Under the pieces are notes generated by a model that made no database searches, was not told the origin of the DNA, and worked only from the letters and a program-made list of their open reading frames with translations. Shown here piece by piece: positions 20,784 to 32,172 of a stretch of 64,000 bases of DNA (the stretch's first letter is position 1; each line of letters begins with the position of its first letter). A program made the translations under genes and the position numbers. This stretch comes from Cephalotus follicularis (taxonomy: Eukaryota; Streptophyta; Magnoliopsida; Oxalidales; Cephalotaceae), in contig BDDD01000267.1 of NCBI GenBank assembly GCA_001972305.1, positions 694,427-758,426 of the forward strand, read 5' to 3'.

Positions 20784-23063
20784 TGTGGCTACCCAAGCTC
20801 GAAGGGCGAGCCCGAGACATCACTCTAAGTCTCGTAGTACAATGGTTGGGTATTAGTTAAGTCTATCAATTACGGAAATATCAAAAACTTTAAAGAAGGT
20901 TTATACATAACTCCATTCAGTTCTCAATACAATAATTATCAAGTCGACTCACTGTCAGCTACTTCTTGCTCCCCGTTATGTACACAATATTAATGCCTCA
21001 TCCTGAAGGATAGGTTAGCTATACGGCCAAGCAGAATATTCTCTTGCACAATGGAGTGGACAGTTTATACAGTAATAATGCATGCCATGTTATATGCATG
21101 AATGCCAGTTGTGGTCGACTATTCATATACAATCATCTCATACCGGCATATATAGATAGGACCTAAACATTCAATCCTATCAAATTATCTATCAGACAAT
21201 TTAGTACAAGTGTACAAAGACTCTTAATCAACCTATAGAGGATAATGACCTTCGGTATGGTATTGATGAATCTAAACCCACAGAAGGAAGTCCTTAAAAA
21301 AGAGTAGGCTTAGATTATCTAGTCGTCTTGGATCAACCCATGGATAACGTGACTAGATCATGTTCTAACTGTCCTCGATCAGCCCAATGAATGCACAATT
21401 AAGTCTCTTAGCTATCTAAAAATCATCCTAATATACTACTCATCTAGGTATATAGCTGTCTAAGGATCAACCCAATAGATTACTCAGCTATATACTGTGG
21501 AATTATTTAGTCAGTAAAATCCATTTAACCTTGTGGCTATCTAATCAGGGGCAGTAGATGAAATGTGTTCAACGCCTAACATGTCTGACTAGAAGTCACT
21601 ATAGTCATTCTACTAGGTTCAAACAATCAATTAATCAATCAATCAGTTGGTCGGCAGCATTAATCGGTCAATTTGATGGTTGGTACAATCAATCGGTCAA
21701 TTGATCAGTTTTAGTTCGGTCTAATCGGTATAGAAAACAGTTCAGTATTAAGCGAAGATCATCCCATGAACGATTCACGTTAAAAACAGTGTTCAAACAG
21801 TGTATATAGTCCTTAGAAAGGTCCCAAGATATGTCCAATGTAAAACGTCCAGTTAAAACCACGGAATAAGTCCAAAGAGAGGAACAGGAAAAGGCATCGA
21901 CGGTTTTCTTAAAAGCGTAGATGCTTTCCATTGAGTCTTCAAGTTTGTGAGAAATTCACAAAAAAACATCGATGTATTTCGGAGAAAGCATCGACGTCTT
22001 TCTATGTCTTTAACTCCTAGTGGCTCTGCCTAAAGACAACGATGCTTCTAAGTGGAAAGCATCAATGTATTACAAAAGCGTCGAAGTTCAAGGAATAAGA
22101 ATCAACGTCTTTTCATTTTTATGCAGTTTTATTTGGAAGATTGCGTCAATGTCTTTGGGAAAGGCATCGATGTTTTTTCCATGAAACACATTGTTGCTTA
22201 TGGGAGAGGCGTCAGCATGAATTCATTATGCAAACCCGAAAATTTAATGCACAGTGAAATACGTCGATGTCTTTCTTGAAAGACATCGATGTGATTATGT
22301 TTGGAAGCCCATAATCACTCTTTTTCAGTCTAGTTCAGTTCAAATCCAGTTCTTTGTTCAGTGAAAATGTTTAAGCAAGTTTAAAGCCACTTATTAAACA
22401 TATCTAAACTAGTTTTAACTCATTGAATCCATGCATTCAAGAATTAGGTCTAAAATCCCTAATTTTTAACCTAATATCATTTCAATTCAATTTCAATCAG
22501 TTCAATCAATTTAAATCAATCAATTTACATGGTACTAGTTGTATAAAGCATGTAAACTATGTATCTATGGTGCATTTAAGGCAGAGAATATCTCCCCACT
22601 GTTTGAAGCTTTAAACTTAAAGGAAAAATCAGTAATAGGAGGAAGAACTCAAGTTGTTTGATTCAATCGGTTAAGCAAGCTTCAATTCAGTTGCAAGGAT
22701 CAATCAAGTCAAGAAACAATCCTTCCCTTCGATCTTGTGAAGGTGCGACAGTAGTGAGGTGAGGTTGAGAGAAGAGAGAGTAAAGAGAAAAATGAGAAGT
22801 AAAGGGTTAGGGAAGATATTTATGGGTAAGAGTAATGATTCGATGTATCTCGGTATATAGTAGGGTATATGTTCCCAAATTAATCCGTAAAACTACTCTA
22901 TGTTTATTTAAAACAAGTAAACTAACACGTAAATATGCATATATGTATAAAATACCCCAATCCAGTCAATCAGTTCAATATACAATCAATTTCAGTATTA
23001 GTACAATAATAAACGTGAATACTAAAATGTAGTAAATGGACCCAATAAATCCGGGGTCTTACA
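20784..23063 (-). repeat. 5' LTR of the 14-23 kb gypsy element (2280 bp)
   Basis: Runs TGTGGCTACC to GGGTCTTACA on the plus strand, with TG...CA ends. It is the complete copy of this LTR family; relatives are 14085-16160 and the split copy at 28325-29286 plus 38198-39226. It contains a decayed hairpin array (about 21325-21500) and ATCGATG-type words (about 21890-22290). Confidence 0.88.
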
Positions 23064-25111
23064 GTCGCCCATAGTCAAAGGATTGTCCGTAAGGACCAAG
23101 ATTATATGATTCATAGGATGTTTGTGACCAACTATCACCACACTTGATTTTATTCCCAAACCATATGAACTACTTCTATGCTTACACTCATTGACTTGAA
23201 AGAATCAACATCATCTGTATTGTTTTAATTCATCATTCTTTTTTACCATATATCGCCGATATATCGATATTTCTACAATAAATGTGTATTTGAATCAAGA
23301 TATAATAAATATTTTAAGGGTATTTGTATATCCACGATATACTGATATCCATGGATATTTTGTGATATCGAAACCTAAGTGATTTTTTATGTCGGAACTT
23401 ATGGATATCCGATGTATCCATGAATATATCGACGATAATCACTGGTAATATCATATTTCTTAGGCTAATTCGGGGATTCCATGTTCGCTATCTATTTATT
23501 ACGGCGTTGGCATAAGTATGTATTAAATAATGCAAAATATATAATAAAAAACCATAGATAGGATTTTTTTAAAAAAAAAATTAATGAATCAATACAAATC
23601 TTAACTACTTTATGAACAGTCTAAGCCTTAATTAAATCATTTGTAGCTAGCAAATACTAATGCTTGTTTTATATTTATATAAAATTTTAGAGTTGTTGTC
23701 TTTTGACGAAAAACTTAATTAAATCATTTGTAACTAACCAATACTAATGCTTGTTTAGATTTATATATAATTTTAGAGTTATATTTTGATAAAAACTTGT
23801 TACGTGACTTTGGACCTCATTTATTCCATGTTGCTTATTTTCACATTGAATTCCGATTCACAAGTAATAATCAAATTGATAATGTTTAGATACCCCATGT
23901 CAGAAAAGATATAGGAATCACAAATTATAAAACAATTTCTAAATAGCTCAAGTCTGAGGAGTTTTGCATTTGACACCAAATGACTGTTATAAAACATCGG
24001 TCCATTTATCAATTATTAAGACGCACGTACGTCACATCGTATTTGTGAGTTGTTGCGTCTTTGCATATACACATTTTGCATTGAATTTATGATCCACGGG
24101 ATCGCGGTTTTTATTTTGTTTAAAAAATGTTACATTTCAAGGTGCTACATTAGACACCTAACAACTTATCATGAAATAAAGAATCAAATAATAACCAAAA
24201 GAAGATTTCCTTATAGTAGTTTTAAGCGAGGTGGCTCTGAATTCTTAAAAAATCTCCCCTGTAATTGGTATGTTGCCCCCTCCTCTCACATTCACTCCCG
24301 TTACAGGATATGCCCTTCCTTGAATTCTGTTACTTGATGAGAGGTAACTAAGAAAAACAATAAACCATAAGAGATGAAAGGTCATAAAGAAAATAGGCCA
24401 TACGAATAATTTGAATGCTCTAAGGAAACAAACTCTGGGTTACACTCTTCATCTTGAATTAAAAGAACCAGTTGAAAGCATTGCCTTGACACATGCATAT
24501 TTTCATAAGATATCGAGAAAGCAAAAACGGGTCCGAAAAATCGAATCAAATCTATCTTTTCAATTTTGTTTAATTAAGGTTTATAAATATAAAAAAAATG
24601 TAAGTTTCTATTCTATTTCGATGTAGAGAATTAAAAAAATGATTAACTTGACACGTGACGACTCTCATAAAATATGGAGAAATTGAACCAATTATGTATT
24701 TTTAGTTTTGTTCATATTAAGTTTATGAATATAAAGATGAAAGCTTTGGTTTTTGTTTTAAACTTATTAAGATGTTTGATTACTTATCCATATCGGTAAA
24801 GTATAAAGCTCTGTCTATTATAAATATTTGAAGACTTCTCTTTTTTATAAACATCTTTTTAAATTGGACAATAAATTTTAATATAGTGTTAAAGTCAAAC
24901 AGACCAAAATCATTCTCATGGTTAATCCTCACCACGTGACCTACTTAGCTTTTGATTCGGTCCCAGTTTACAGACCACGCTGCTCACAATATCTACATTG
25001 TATTTGGAAATCAGTGTTAATATGTCTCACTTATTTCACATTGGTTTAATATTAAGGTTCCATACATTATAAATATTGAAGACGACTCCTCTTCACAATC
25101 AATGTTGTATT
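23064..25111. other. AT-rich intergenic sequence
   Basis: No gene recognised. 23230-23450 is dense in GATATC/TATCGA words matching the left flank of the gypsy insertion. A TTAAATCATTTGTA phrase with its surroundings occurs twice (about 23631 and 23718). Short open frames have no recognisable motif. Confidence 0.5.
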
Positions 25112-25295
25112 CAGGGACGGATTTAGGGGGGACCTGCAGAAGCTCTGGACCCCCAATTAATTTTTTTTTAAATTTTTACTTATAAAAAATTAGGAAAAAA
25201 ATTTTTATATAAGGAAATTTTTTTTGACCCCCAATTATTTGAAATTTTTGCTTTGACCCCCCGCCCCACAAACATTTATATTGGATCCGTCCCTG
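25112..25295. mobile_element. hAT-like MITE, 184 bp, with 8 bp TSD
   Basis: Starts CAGGGACGGAT and ends ATCCGTCCCTG, an 11 bp inverted repeat. It is flanked by perfect 8 bp duplications GTTGTATT at 25104-25111 and 25296-25303. Eight-base duplications and CAGGG termini are characteristic of hAT elements. The interior is AT-rich with repeated GACCCCC words and no coding capacity. Confidence 0.85.
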
Positions 25296-25779
25296 GTTGT
25301 ATTGTATAAATAAAAAAAAGGCTAAACCAAACCGAATCATTTTTCATTATTTAGTTTATTTTGATTTTAATAACTTTTTGGTTTGATTCGGTTTTGTCAA
25401 AACAAAAAAGCGTGAAACCTATTCTATTTAAGGTATATATTAATAAAAAACCAAAGGGAACCGAAATTGTGGGCAATAGCAAAGGGTATAGCATTATTGC
25501 AAGTGTATATCATCGCTTTGATAAGCAAGTGCTTTGGTGTTCGCATACGTCACGTTACATGTGTGTACAATTACATGATGAACTACCAACCAAACTTAGT
25601 TGTGGTTGGTGTTGAATTCCTATCACCATCACCAAGCCACTAAACTTAAACGTGCATATCTTCTAGTTACGAAGCTAACCTTTATTCCCATTAGAGTGAA
25701 TTTGATGGTCAAAATAATGGTTCGATTTTGTTAGTATTAGGTGAAGTAGAATACAGTGCGTGGTCTTTCAACACCAAAC

Positions 25780-25789
25780 TATATATATA

Positions 25790-25842
<53 letters not shown>
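25780..25842. repeat. (TA)n microsatellite
   Basis: About 60 bp of nearly pure TA dinucleotides with one phase change near 25797. Likely length-variable. Confidence 0.9.
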
Positions 25843-25844
<2 letters not shown>

Positions 25845-26013
25845 GTTTTTTAGGTACTTTCTACTAGTCATAGCTACTAGTATTGACTTAATTTGACATT
25901 TATTTTGCAACAAATTAGCGAAATCATCCTCAAATTATTTATTGCAGGAATTTTGGGGATATATTAGTGTCCGTTTTTAAATGGCTTGTGAACTTGCTTT
26001 TTTCTATGTGGAT

Positions 26014-26038
26014 NNNNNNNNNNNNNNNNNNNNNNNNN
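26014..26038. other. Assembly gap (25 N)
   Basis: Twenty-five unspecified bases, lying between the (TA)n tract and a long hairpin element, both of which are hard to sequence. The true length is unknown. Confidence 1.
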
Positions 26039-26049
26039 TTCCAATATAT

Positions 26050-26520
26050 GGGTAAATGATTATAATTAAAAGAAAAGTGAATATGCTTGATCAACGTAAA
26101 TGCTGGATCATATTTAGGTACTAGAACACCTATCGACATGCTTAGATTTATATTTTATAAATCCGACCGTTGGATTTGATAATCTATATGTGCAGATCAT
26201 ATATATCAATTTTGAATAAGAATTGAAATTCTCTAACTACTTCATTTTTATATAACAATTGCAACAGTTAAGCTAATTTTTTCACACATGAACTTATAAC
26301 GGCTCAAATTGTTATATGAAAACGAAATAGCTAGAAGTATTTAATCGACTCAAAAATTGATAGATTTGATCTACGTATATAAATTATCAAATCCAACGTG
26401 TGGATTTATAAAATATTAATCGTAAACATTTCGTTTTAAGGTGATCTAGTACCTAAGTATGATTCAGCACCTAAGTTGATCCAGCATATTCACTTTCTCC
26501 TAAAATTAATAGATAACCAA
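26050..26520. mobile_element. Long-hairpin (foldback) element, about 470 bp
   Basis: The two halves are inverted copies. The left has AGTGAATATGCTTGATCAAC, ATTTAGGTACTAGAACACC and TTGGATTTGATAATCTATAT; the right half contains the reverse complements of all three in mirrored order near 26510-26380. The centre is about 26290. The left terminus probably reaches into the assembly gap, so the target duplication cannot be read. No coding capacity. Confidence 0.7.
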
Positions 26521-27019
26521 TCTAAAAAATCATTATGAAGGTTCGTTTAAGATTATCCTTATTCAACACATGATGTCAATTTTTTGTAGGAAATTTTTTC
26601 AATTTTTTCCACTTTGTTTTTAATGGTTTTTTCTCTATGTGATCACTTGCCTCCTTCTACATTGGTAAGTTATATTATTTATCTCAAATTCGTAATACTC
26701 AAGTATTCTTCTTATTACCTTTCTTAGTGGTCGTGCTAATTGTCACGAAAAATCCATTTTCTCGAGTTGGGTTGATCTGATCGGCCCAAGTGCTTAGGAT
26801 CTTATGCTTTTGAGTTTGAGATTGGCGGATGATGATTCGAATAGGCATAGATGAGATGACGGGACCAAGGTTGAGCTTTGAACCTAATCTATAACATATG
26901 AGATACTGAGATCGGAGTTGATCTCCTGAAAAACTTCCAACGATCAAGTTAGTAGCAGATAAAGACAACACTACTAAAATAATTAAAAAGTACTAGAATT
27001 TCATATTGTATCTTACTTG

Positions 27020-28320
27020 TCAAATCAAAAGCTATTGATAGTGATGAAGATCGTATTGTCCATCAACAGAATTAGGACACGTCTGTGAACTTCATCACAG
27101 GGAGCTTAGATCATCCCGTTTATCCGTGCTGAGATCATCCCATCTTTTCAAGTTGAGATCATCCCATCGGGAAGAGCCCCTTATTAGACCTTCGTTCTTG
27201 GCTATAAACCGACCTGGGAGGATTGCTGAGGTCTGTCCTCAACCACCACCATAATTAGATATGACAGCTCTTCAATGCATACTTGACAGGCCTAGCAATA
27301 GCATTATTTTGAGGAGGAGTATCTGAGCTGACCTGCAAGTATTTAATGCTCGGGAAAGTTACCAAAAGGTCCTCACTCAAGGACAACAAGCGGGGGTAAA
27401 ATTGACTTTTGGGCATCATAACTACCTCTATAAATACCCCCAAACACTGCAGTTAAAGGGGTTAATAACTTTCTCTCTCTAGAACTCACTCAATCACCTC
27501 GCATACACACAAACATCTCGGCCACCACACCAAAAACACCTACAAACATAAACAATGATAAACTCTGAAATCGACCATCGTAAGGTAGTCCCAGAGACCA
27601 CTCCGGTGCTACCTTCTGACTATTTCTCTTTGGTCATAGGACAATCTTAGTCGTAGAAGACCACTAAACAATCATTCTCAGTTCAACCGTTGGGAAGGTG
27701 GACAACAAATTCATTATTAGCGATTCTCAATATCAATAATTGGCGCTGTCTGTGGGAAACTGGAAAAAAAGCCAGTCATCTCATTCTTATTCCATCCCAA
27801 CCCAACCTTATGGCTGGATAGCAGAAAGGTTTGAAGAAGGCAACCTCAAAAACTATGTCAGGAGTGAGAACCTCACATAGACCGAACACTTGAATTCACC
27901 CGGTGACTGAACCTCAGGATGATCACCCTAACACCAAACAGTAGCACGATAGGAGTCTTGTGGAAAACTAGGAAGTCATCTCAGCTAAGAAATTCAAAAT
28001 CCAAGTTCTATATAAGAGATTGACCCCCAGCATGGTGTCGAAATAAAGGCTAGTCCCTATGCCGCCCCACCCTACCCTTTATGCCTTTAGAGTTAATGAA
28101 CTTTGAAGAAGACATACTTCCTCACTACCAAGCTTTTGCCTTTTTGGTCAGAAGAAACTCAGCAAGGGAGACTAGGTCTCTCATGGAAAAGCACATCGAG
28201 AAGACCATACATTGAGAGGATCTGAAAAAATCAAGCTAAGAAGACTACTCAAGTAGAACCTCGCTTACGAGGACCTCAAGATAAGGCAATCATCGGATGA
28301 GAAGAAATCAATCTTTCAAG
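27020..28320 (+). mobile_element. Ty3/gypsy LTR and leader remnant
   Basis: A TATA box (TATAAATA, 27429-27436) followed by a CT-rich start region, then ATATCA near 27731 and TTGGCGCTGTCTGTGGGAA, a common plant gypsy leader/PBS phrase. This suggests an LTR ending near 27731 with decayed leader/gag after it. Between 27105 and 27165 the word GATCATCCC is repeated about four times. No open frame of useful length survives and no partner LTR was found in the window. Confidence 0.45.
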
Positions 28321-28324
28321 CTTG

Positions 28325-28665
28325 GACGCTCTAAGGAGCACAAGTCTGGGGAGATATATAAACACTGTGATGCCTGAACGAGGCACTCATAGTGGGCAAC
28401 CACAGACGCTCCAAGCAGCATAAGTTTAGGGCCATGTATACACATGGTGATGCCCGAAGGAGGCACTCACGGTGAGCAACCTCGGATGCTCTAAGGAGCA
28501 CAAGTCCTGGGCCTGCATATAGATGGTGATGCTCAAAGGAGGCACTCACAGTGCGTAACCTCGAACGTTCCAGGGAGCACAAGTCCAAGGCAATATATCA
28601 ACATTGTGAAGCTAGAAAGAGACACTCACATTGACCAACCTCGGACTCTCTAAGGAGCACAATTC
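28325..28665. repeat. Tandem repeat, about 80 bp x 4
   Basis: Imperfect units of roughly 78-85 bp, each carrying GCTCTAAGGAGCACAAGTC, a GTGATGC segment and GGCACTCAC. The best-preserved unit has the hairpin TGCTCTAAGGAGCA. It abuts, and probably belongs to, the hairpin region of the LTR copy that continues to 29286. Confidence 0.65.
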
Positions 28666-29286
28666 TGAGGCAAGGATTAGCCCATACATAACGCAGACTA
28701 GATGGTGATCTAGTTGTCCTGGATCATTCCCAGGAGTACGCAGTTAGATCTGACTTATTTTTCCTTGATCAGTCCAAGGAGTACGCAGCTAAGAATGCTA
28801 GAATTAACCAGTCAGTAAAAGCCATTAAGGCTAGTGGCTATCTAATAAGAGAGAACAGTTGAACGAAGTTCAAAACCTAGCAAGCCTGACTAGAAGTCAT
28901 GGAGGTCGCTCTAATAGGTCCAAAAAACAACAATCAATCGGTCGGTCAATACAATAAATAGATCAATCTGTTTCGGTTTGGTTAAGACGGTGTAGAAAAC
29001 AATTCAATATGAAGTGAGGATTGATCCAAGATCGATTCGTGTTAAAAACAGTACTAAAACAGTGTACATTGGCCTTGGAAAGGTCTTGGGATATGTCTAA
29101 TAAAAAACGTCCAGTTAAAGACCATGGAGTAAGTCCACTCGAAGAAAATAGGGAAAATGTGTCAATGCTTTTAAGAAAGCATCGATGTCTTCCCTTGGAC
29201 CTTCAGGTCTAGTGCATTCAAATAGAAATGCGTCAATGCCTCTTTTGAAAGGCATCGACGTCTTTCTGCCCTTAGTGTTGGCCCCG
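28325..29286 (-). repeat. LTR of the 14-23 kb gypsy family, left part, split by insertion
   Basis: From about 28676 this aligns with 14700-15400 and 21320-22020 (the same GCGTCAATGC words, TTGATCCAAGATCGATTC-like phrase and shared order). The 600 bp corresponding to the LTR terminus at 14085-14700 is missing on the left. The copy is cut at 29286 by the plus-strand element and resumes at 38198. No internal region accompanies it, so it is a truncated solo-type LTR. Confidence 0.75.
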
Positions 29287-29733
29287 TGTAAGAGCCCTAA
29301 ATATTATAAATAATTATTATTGGGCTTTGTAATAATTTTTCCACCTTATGGGCTGGGTCCGAATTTCATGATGTATATATTTGGGCCTTAATGGAGCATA
29401 ATTTGTGAATATGGGCTAAAGGAATTATGTTATTCTCCTTGGGCCGGATTTATTATAGTAATTGGATTTTTGGTATGATGAGTGGAAAGTGTATTTTGGG
29501 CTAAGTGGAGTAGGCTGGCCCAAGCCCAAGTGTAGCCCTTCACCGTGAGAATTCTCTAAAGAATTCTAGATCTTTCCCAAGGCCATGAGAAAAGATGGGT
29601 GGTGGCCTGCAGACACACTTTTTGACATTATTTTGCACATTTTGTTCCAGAGAATTCAGGAGAAGAGAGAGTAGGAAGAAGGAGACAAGTGGATGCCGTT
29701 AATAGAGCCCCCTTGTCCCCTGCACTCTAATAG

Positions 29734-29741
29734 TATAAATA
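29734..29741 (+). promoter_or_regulatory. LTR TATA box
   Basis: TATAAATA within TAGTATAAATACC; the same word is at 37423-37430 in the 3' LTR. It sits about 450 bp into the LTR and marks the likely start of the element's transcript shortly downstream. Confidence 0.6.
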
Positions 29742-30304
29742 CCATTCCCTAGAGCAAGGCTTAGTGCAAGGAAGAAGAATTAGCAAAGCCAAAGTGTGTA
29801 TCAGACCTCTGCCAAGAAGGAAGTCAGTATTGTGAGGAGAGGAAGCGTCTCCGTTTTCAACCACCTTCCAGGTAGGTTGCTCCATGTCTGAGTGCCTACC
29901 AGTTTGCATGAGTGTGCTGCTTGAATGGTTGTATGAATTATTGTGTGGTTTATTGTTGTTGCTTGTATATATATGTGTGTCTTAACGGTATAAATATATA
30001 TGTAAATGAATGTTGAGCTGGGAAGGTAGTTGAACCCGTGTGCGTGCACGTGACCCCCTCCCTCTCCATATTTTTGTGCGTCACTGTTGTCCAAACAGTG
30101 CGCCTTACACGACAGCGCCATTGCAGAAGAGGTTGAGGTGGAGTTTGGGTCCTTGTGGCCATGCATCCAAGCATGGTGATGCGCTGAGCTCTAGGCTATG
30201 GTTGAGCTCCACACCTGAACCCCGTTGTCCATGTCCAGGCCATCATGGTGTTGAGTCGTGGTGATACCAGAGCTCCCATGGCGTCGGGCACTTCATGCAA
30301 AGGT

Positions 30305-30500
30305 GCCAGGGTTGAGCACATGGGCTGCCAGGGATGAATGCATGGGCTGCCAGGGCTGAGCACATGGGCTGCCAGAGCTGAGCGTATGGGCTGCCAGGGC
30401 TGAGCACATGGGCTGCCAGGGATGAATGTATGGGTTGCCAGGGCTGAGCACGCGAACTTCCAGGGCTGAGCGTTTGAGCTGCTAGAGATGAGCTCTATAA
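30305..30500. repeat. 22 bp tandem repeat, 8 full units and a partial ninth
   Basis: Units of exactly 22 bp starting GCCAGGG, consensus GCCAGGGCTGAGCACATGGG plus CT, run from 30305 to 30480, with a decayed ninth unit to about 30500. Units differ by a few substitutions (for example GATGAATG for GCTGAGCA), so the array is not newly made. Confidence 0.85.
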
Positions 30501-31284
30501 TGCCCGAACTCCACCATGCCTGAGCTGTTGCCATGCCGAGCAGCTAGGCCGAGCTCCACTGCCTATGCTCACCAGGCATGCGTTCACGGCCTGCCATGCA
30601 TGATGCCGAGCTCCTTTGCCCTGCTGTGGTGCCGTGCTGAGAGGACCATCTTTTCCCTGCCATGGCGCCAAGAGTAGTAAGTGCAGAGCAAACATTTTAG
30701 GAATGCGTCGAGCATGATTGAGGTGCCTAGGGAGATGTGGTACGGAGGAGCTGAGCTACCATGGCGCCGAACTTCCATGCCCGAAGTGCCATTGCTATGG
30801 GCCCGAGCTCAATGATGCGGGCGACACCTTCGATTATATCTCTCTCTCATTCTCTCCTGGCGATTTCCAGAGGCGCCTTCATAGCTCTCCACTGCTCTGA
30901 ATGTGACTTGAACTTGCTAAAGGAGACGTGGTGATGCGCCATAGGAAGCTTGGTGTCGCACCAGGGGGTGCCTTACTTGCAAGTATTTGTTAAGAGAGAG
31001 GTGTCACATTGTCCCCTGGTCTGCGTGCTCCTAAGATGGACAAAATAATGAGCTTACATGCATACCTTTCGAGAGATAGGGTGATGTATTGCCCCTACAT
31101 GCGCTATGCATGCCAACAGACGAGGACGTGGTACACATGAACATACCATGCATGCACCCGACGTGGGTTTTGTGCATAGGAAGAGGCCATGCAAGCTTAT
31201 ATGCACAGGACTAGTTAAAGGAAAGAGATAAGGATGATAAAATAAATGAAAATAAGAAAGGATATATATACAGATGGTCCTAAG

Positions 31285-31515
31285 CAGGTGAGACCAACAA
31301 GGGAGAATTAAGCCGAGCAGGTGAACCCAAGGGGTGAATACCGAACAAGTGATCCTCGAGCAAATCCACTAACGGTGAACCTAAAGGTGAATTCCGCCAA
31401 AGATGGTGATCCGAAGGGTGAAACGCAGAGCAAGTGAGCAAAGGGAGAATTCCGCTCAGCAGGTGAAACTGGAGGAGAATTCCGCGGGCTGGTGAGCCTA
31501 AAGGTGAACCTTGTA
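31285..31515. repeat. GGTGAA-word array in the 5' LTR
   Basis: The words GGTGAACC, GGTGAATTCCGC and GGGAGAATTCCGC recur irregularly about every 25-30 bp. The array ends at the breakpoint of the segment absent from the 3' LTR. Confidence 0.55.
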
Positions 31516-32068
31516 TACTGACCAGACCATAGGATGACCGGACTAGATTCCTCTGTGATATGACTGTTATGTATGGCTCGAGTAGAATAGTCCGAGGACA
31601 AAGGATGATAAAGGTTATGGATTTTGGACTCTTGCATTGTATTTTATTATATTTATTTCTCCTCTATATGTATTGTTTGTTCCTCTGGTATGTGCCCGTA
31701 CATGTAGTAACCTACACAACCCTCAGGGTTGCTGACCCATTCCTCTGAATGGGCAAGGTACAGGAACAGGTAGTGGAGGCACATCGCAGTAGCGGCAAGG
31801 ATAAAAAGTGCAGTAAGTTACTCCTCCTCGACAGTACACTTTCATGGACAAGTTGCAGGAAATAAATTATGTATTTATTTTATTCTGGTTTATAGCAGTG
31901 TAAATTATATGATTCAAACTGGGTCTGTATATCTACACATTTAATAAAGGTTTATGGTTATGTTTTATTTTAAGTTTTAATTTTTATGCTTAATTATGAT
32001 GATGTTTGTACGAATTGCCACGTGTTGAGTCGTGGGGCCTATCCCACGGTTCGGGACGTGACAAGTTT

Positions 32069-32080
32069 TGGTATCAGAGC
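32069..32080 (+). other. Primer binding site (initiator tRNA-Met)
   Basis: TGGTATCAGAGC five bases after the 5' LTR, complementary to the 3' end of initiator methionine tRNA. Confidence 0.92.
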
Positions 32081-32172
32081 AGTACTATTCTGGATATGCC
32101 AGGATAGGACCCTTGGCAAGTGGAATTAAGATATATATGTGGATATTGACCCGTTCTTTTATGTGAACCAGA

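Larger units (their letters stand above)
14085..23063 (-). mobile_element. Ty3/gypsy element with long LTRs, degenerate, minus strand
   Basis: LTRs at 14085-about 16160 and 20784-23063, initiator-Met PBS at 20767-20780, and minus-strand gag, protease, RT, RNase H and integrase in order between them. The flanks give a near-perfect 5 bp duplication: GTCGT at 14080-14084 and GTCGC at 23064-23068, differing by one C/T transition. Domain sequence resembles the chromovirus (Del/Tekay-like) element at 29287-38197. Every domain carries stops or frameshifts. The 3' LTR lacks the roughly 240 bp that start the LTR in the other copy, and the integrase C-terminus and polypurine tract are not recognisable, so the junction near 16160 was deleted. 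Confidence 0.88.
29287..32063 (+). repeat. 5' LTR (2777 bp, long form)
   Basis: Starts TGTAAGAGCCC and ends GGACGTGACA. A core promoter TATAAATA lies at 29734-29741. The part 29966-31520 has no counterpart in the 3' LTR and includes a 22 bp tandem array (30305-30500) and a GGTGAA-rich array (31285-31515). Open frames on either strand in this segment are not supported as genes. Confidence 0.9.

Noticed and set aside
25780-25842. TA-rich stretch as a promoter
   Set aside because: A simple (TA)n microsatellite with no gene on either side.
26699-26971. A 90-codon minus-strand frame as a gene
   Set aside because: No recognisable motif, low-complexity C-terminus, and the next sequence is retrotransposon remnant.
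30040-30900. Overlapping open frames on both strands
   Set aside because: This is the repetitive, GC-richer part of the 5' LTR; the translations mirror the 22 bp tandem repeat and have no domain.
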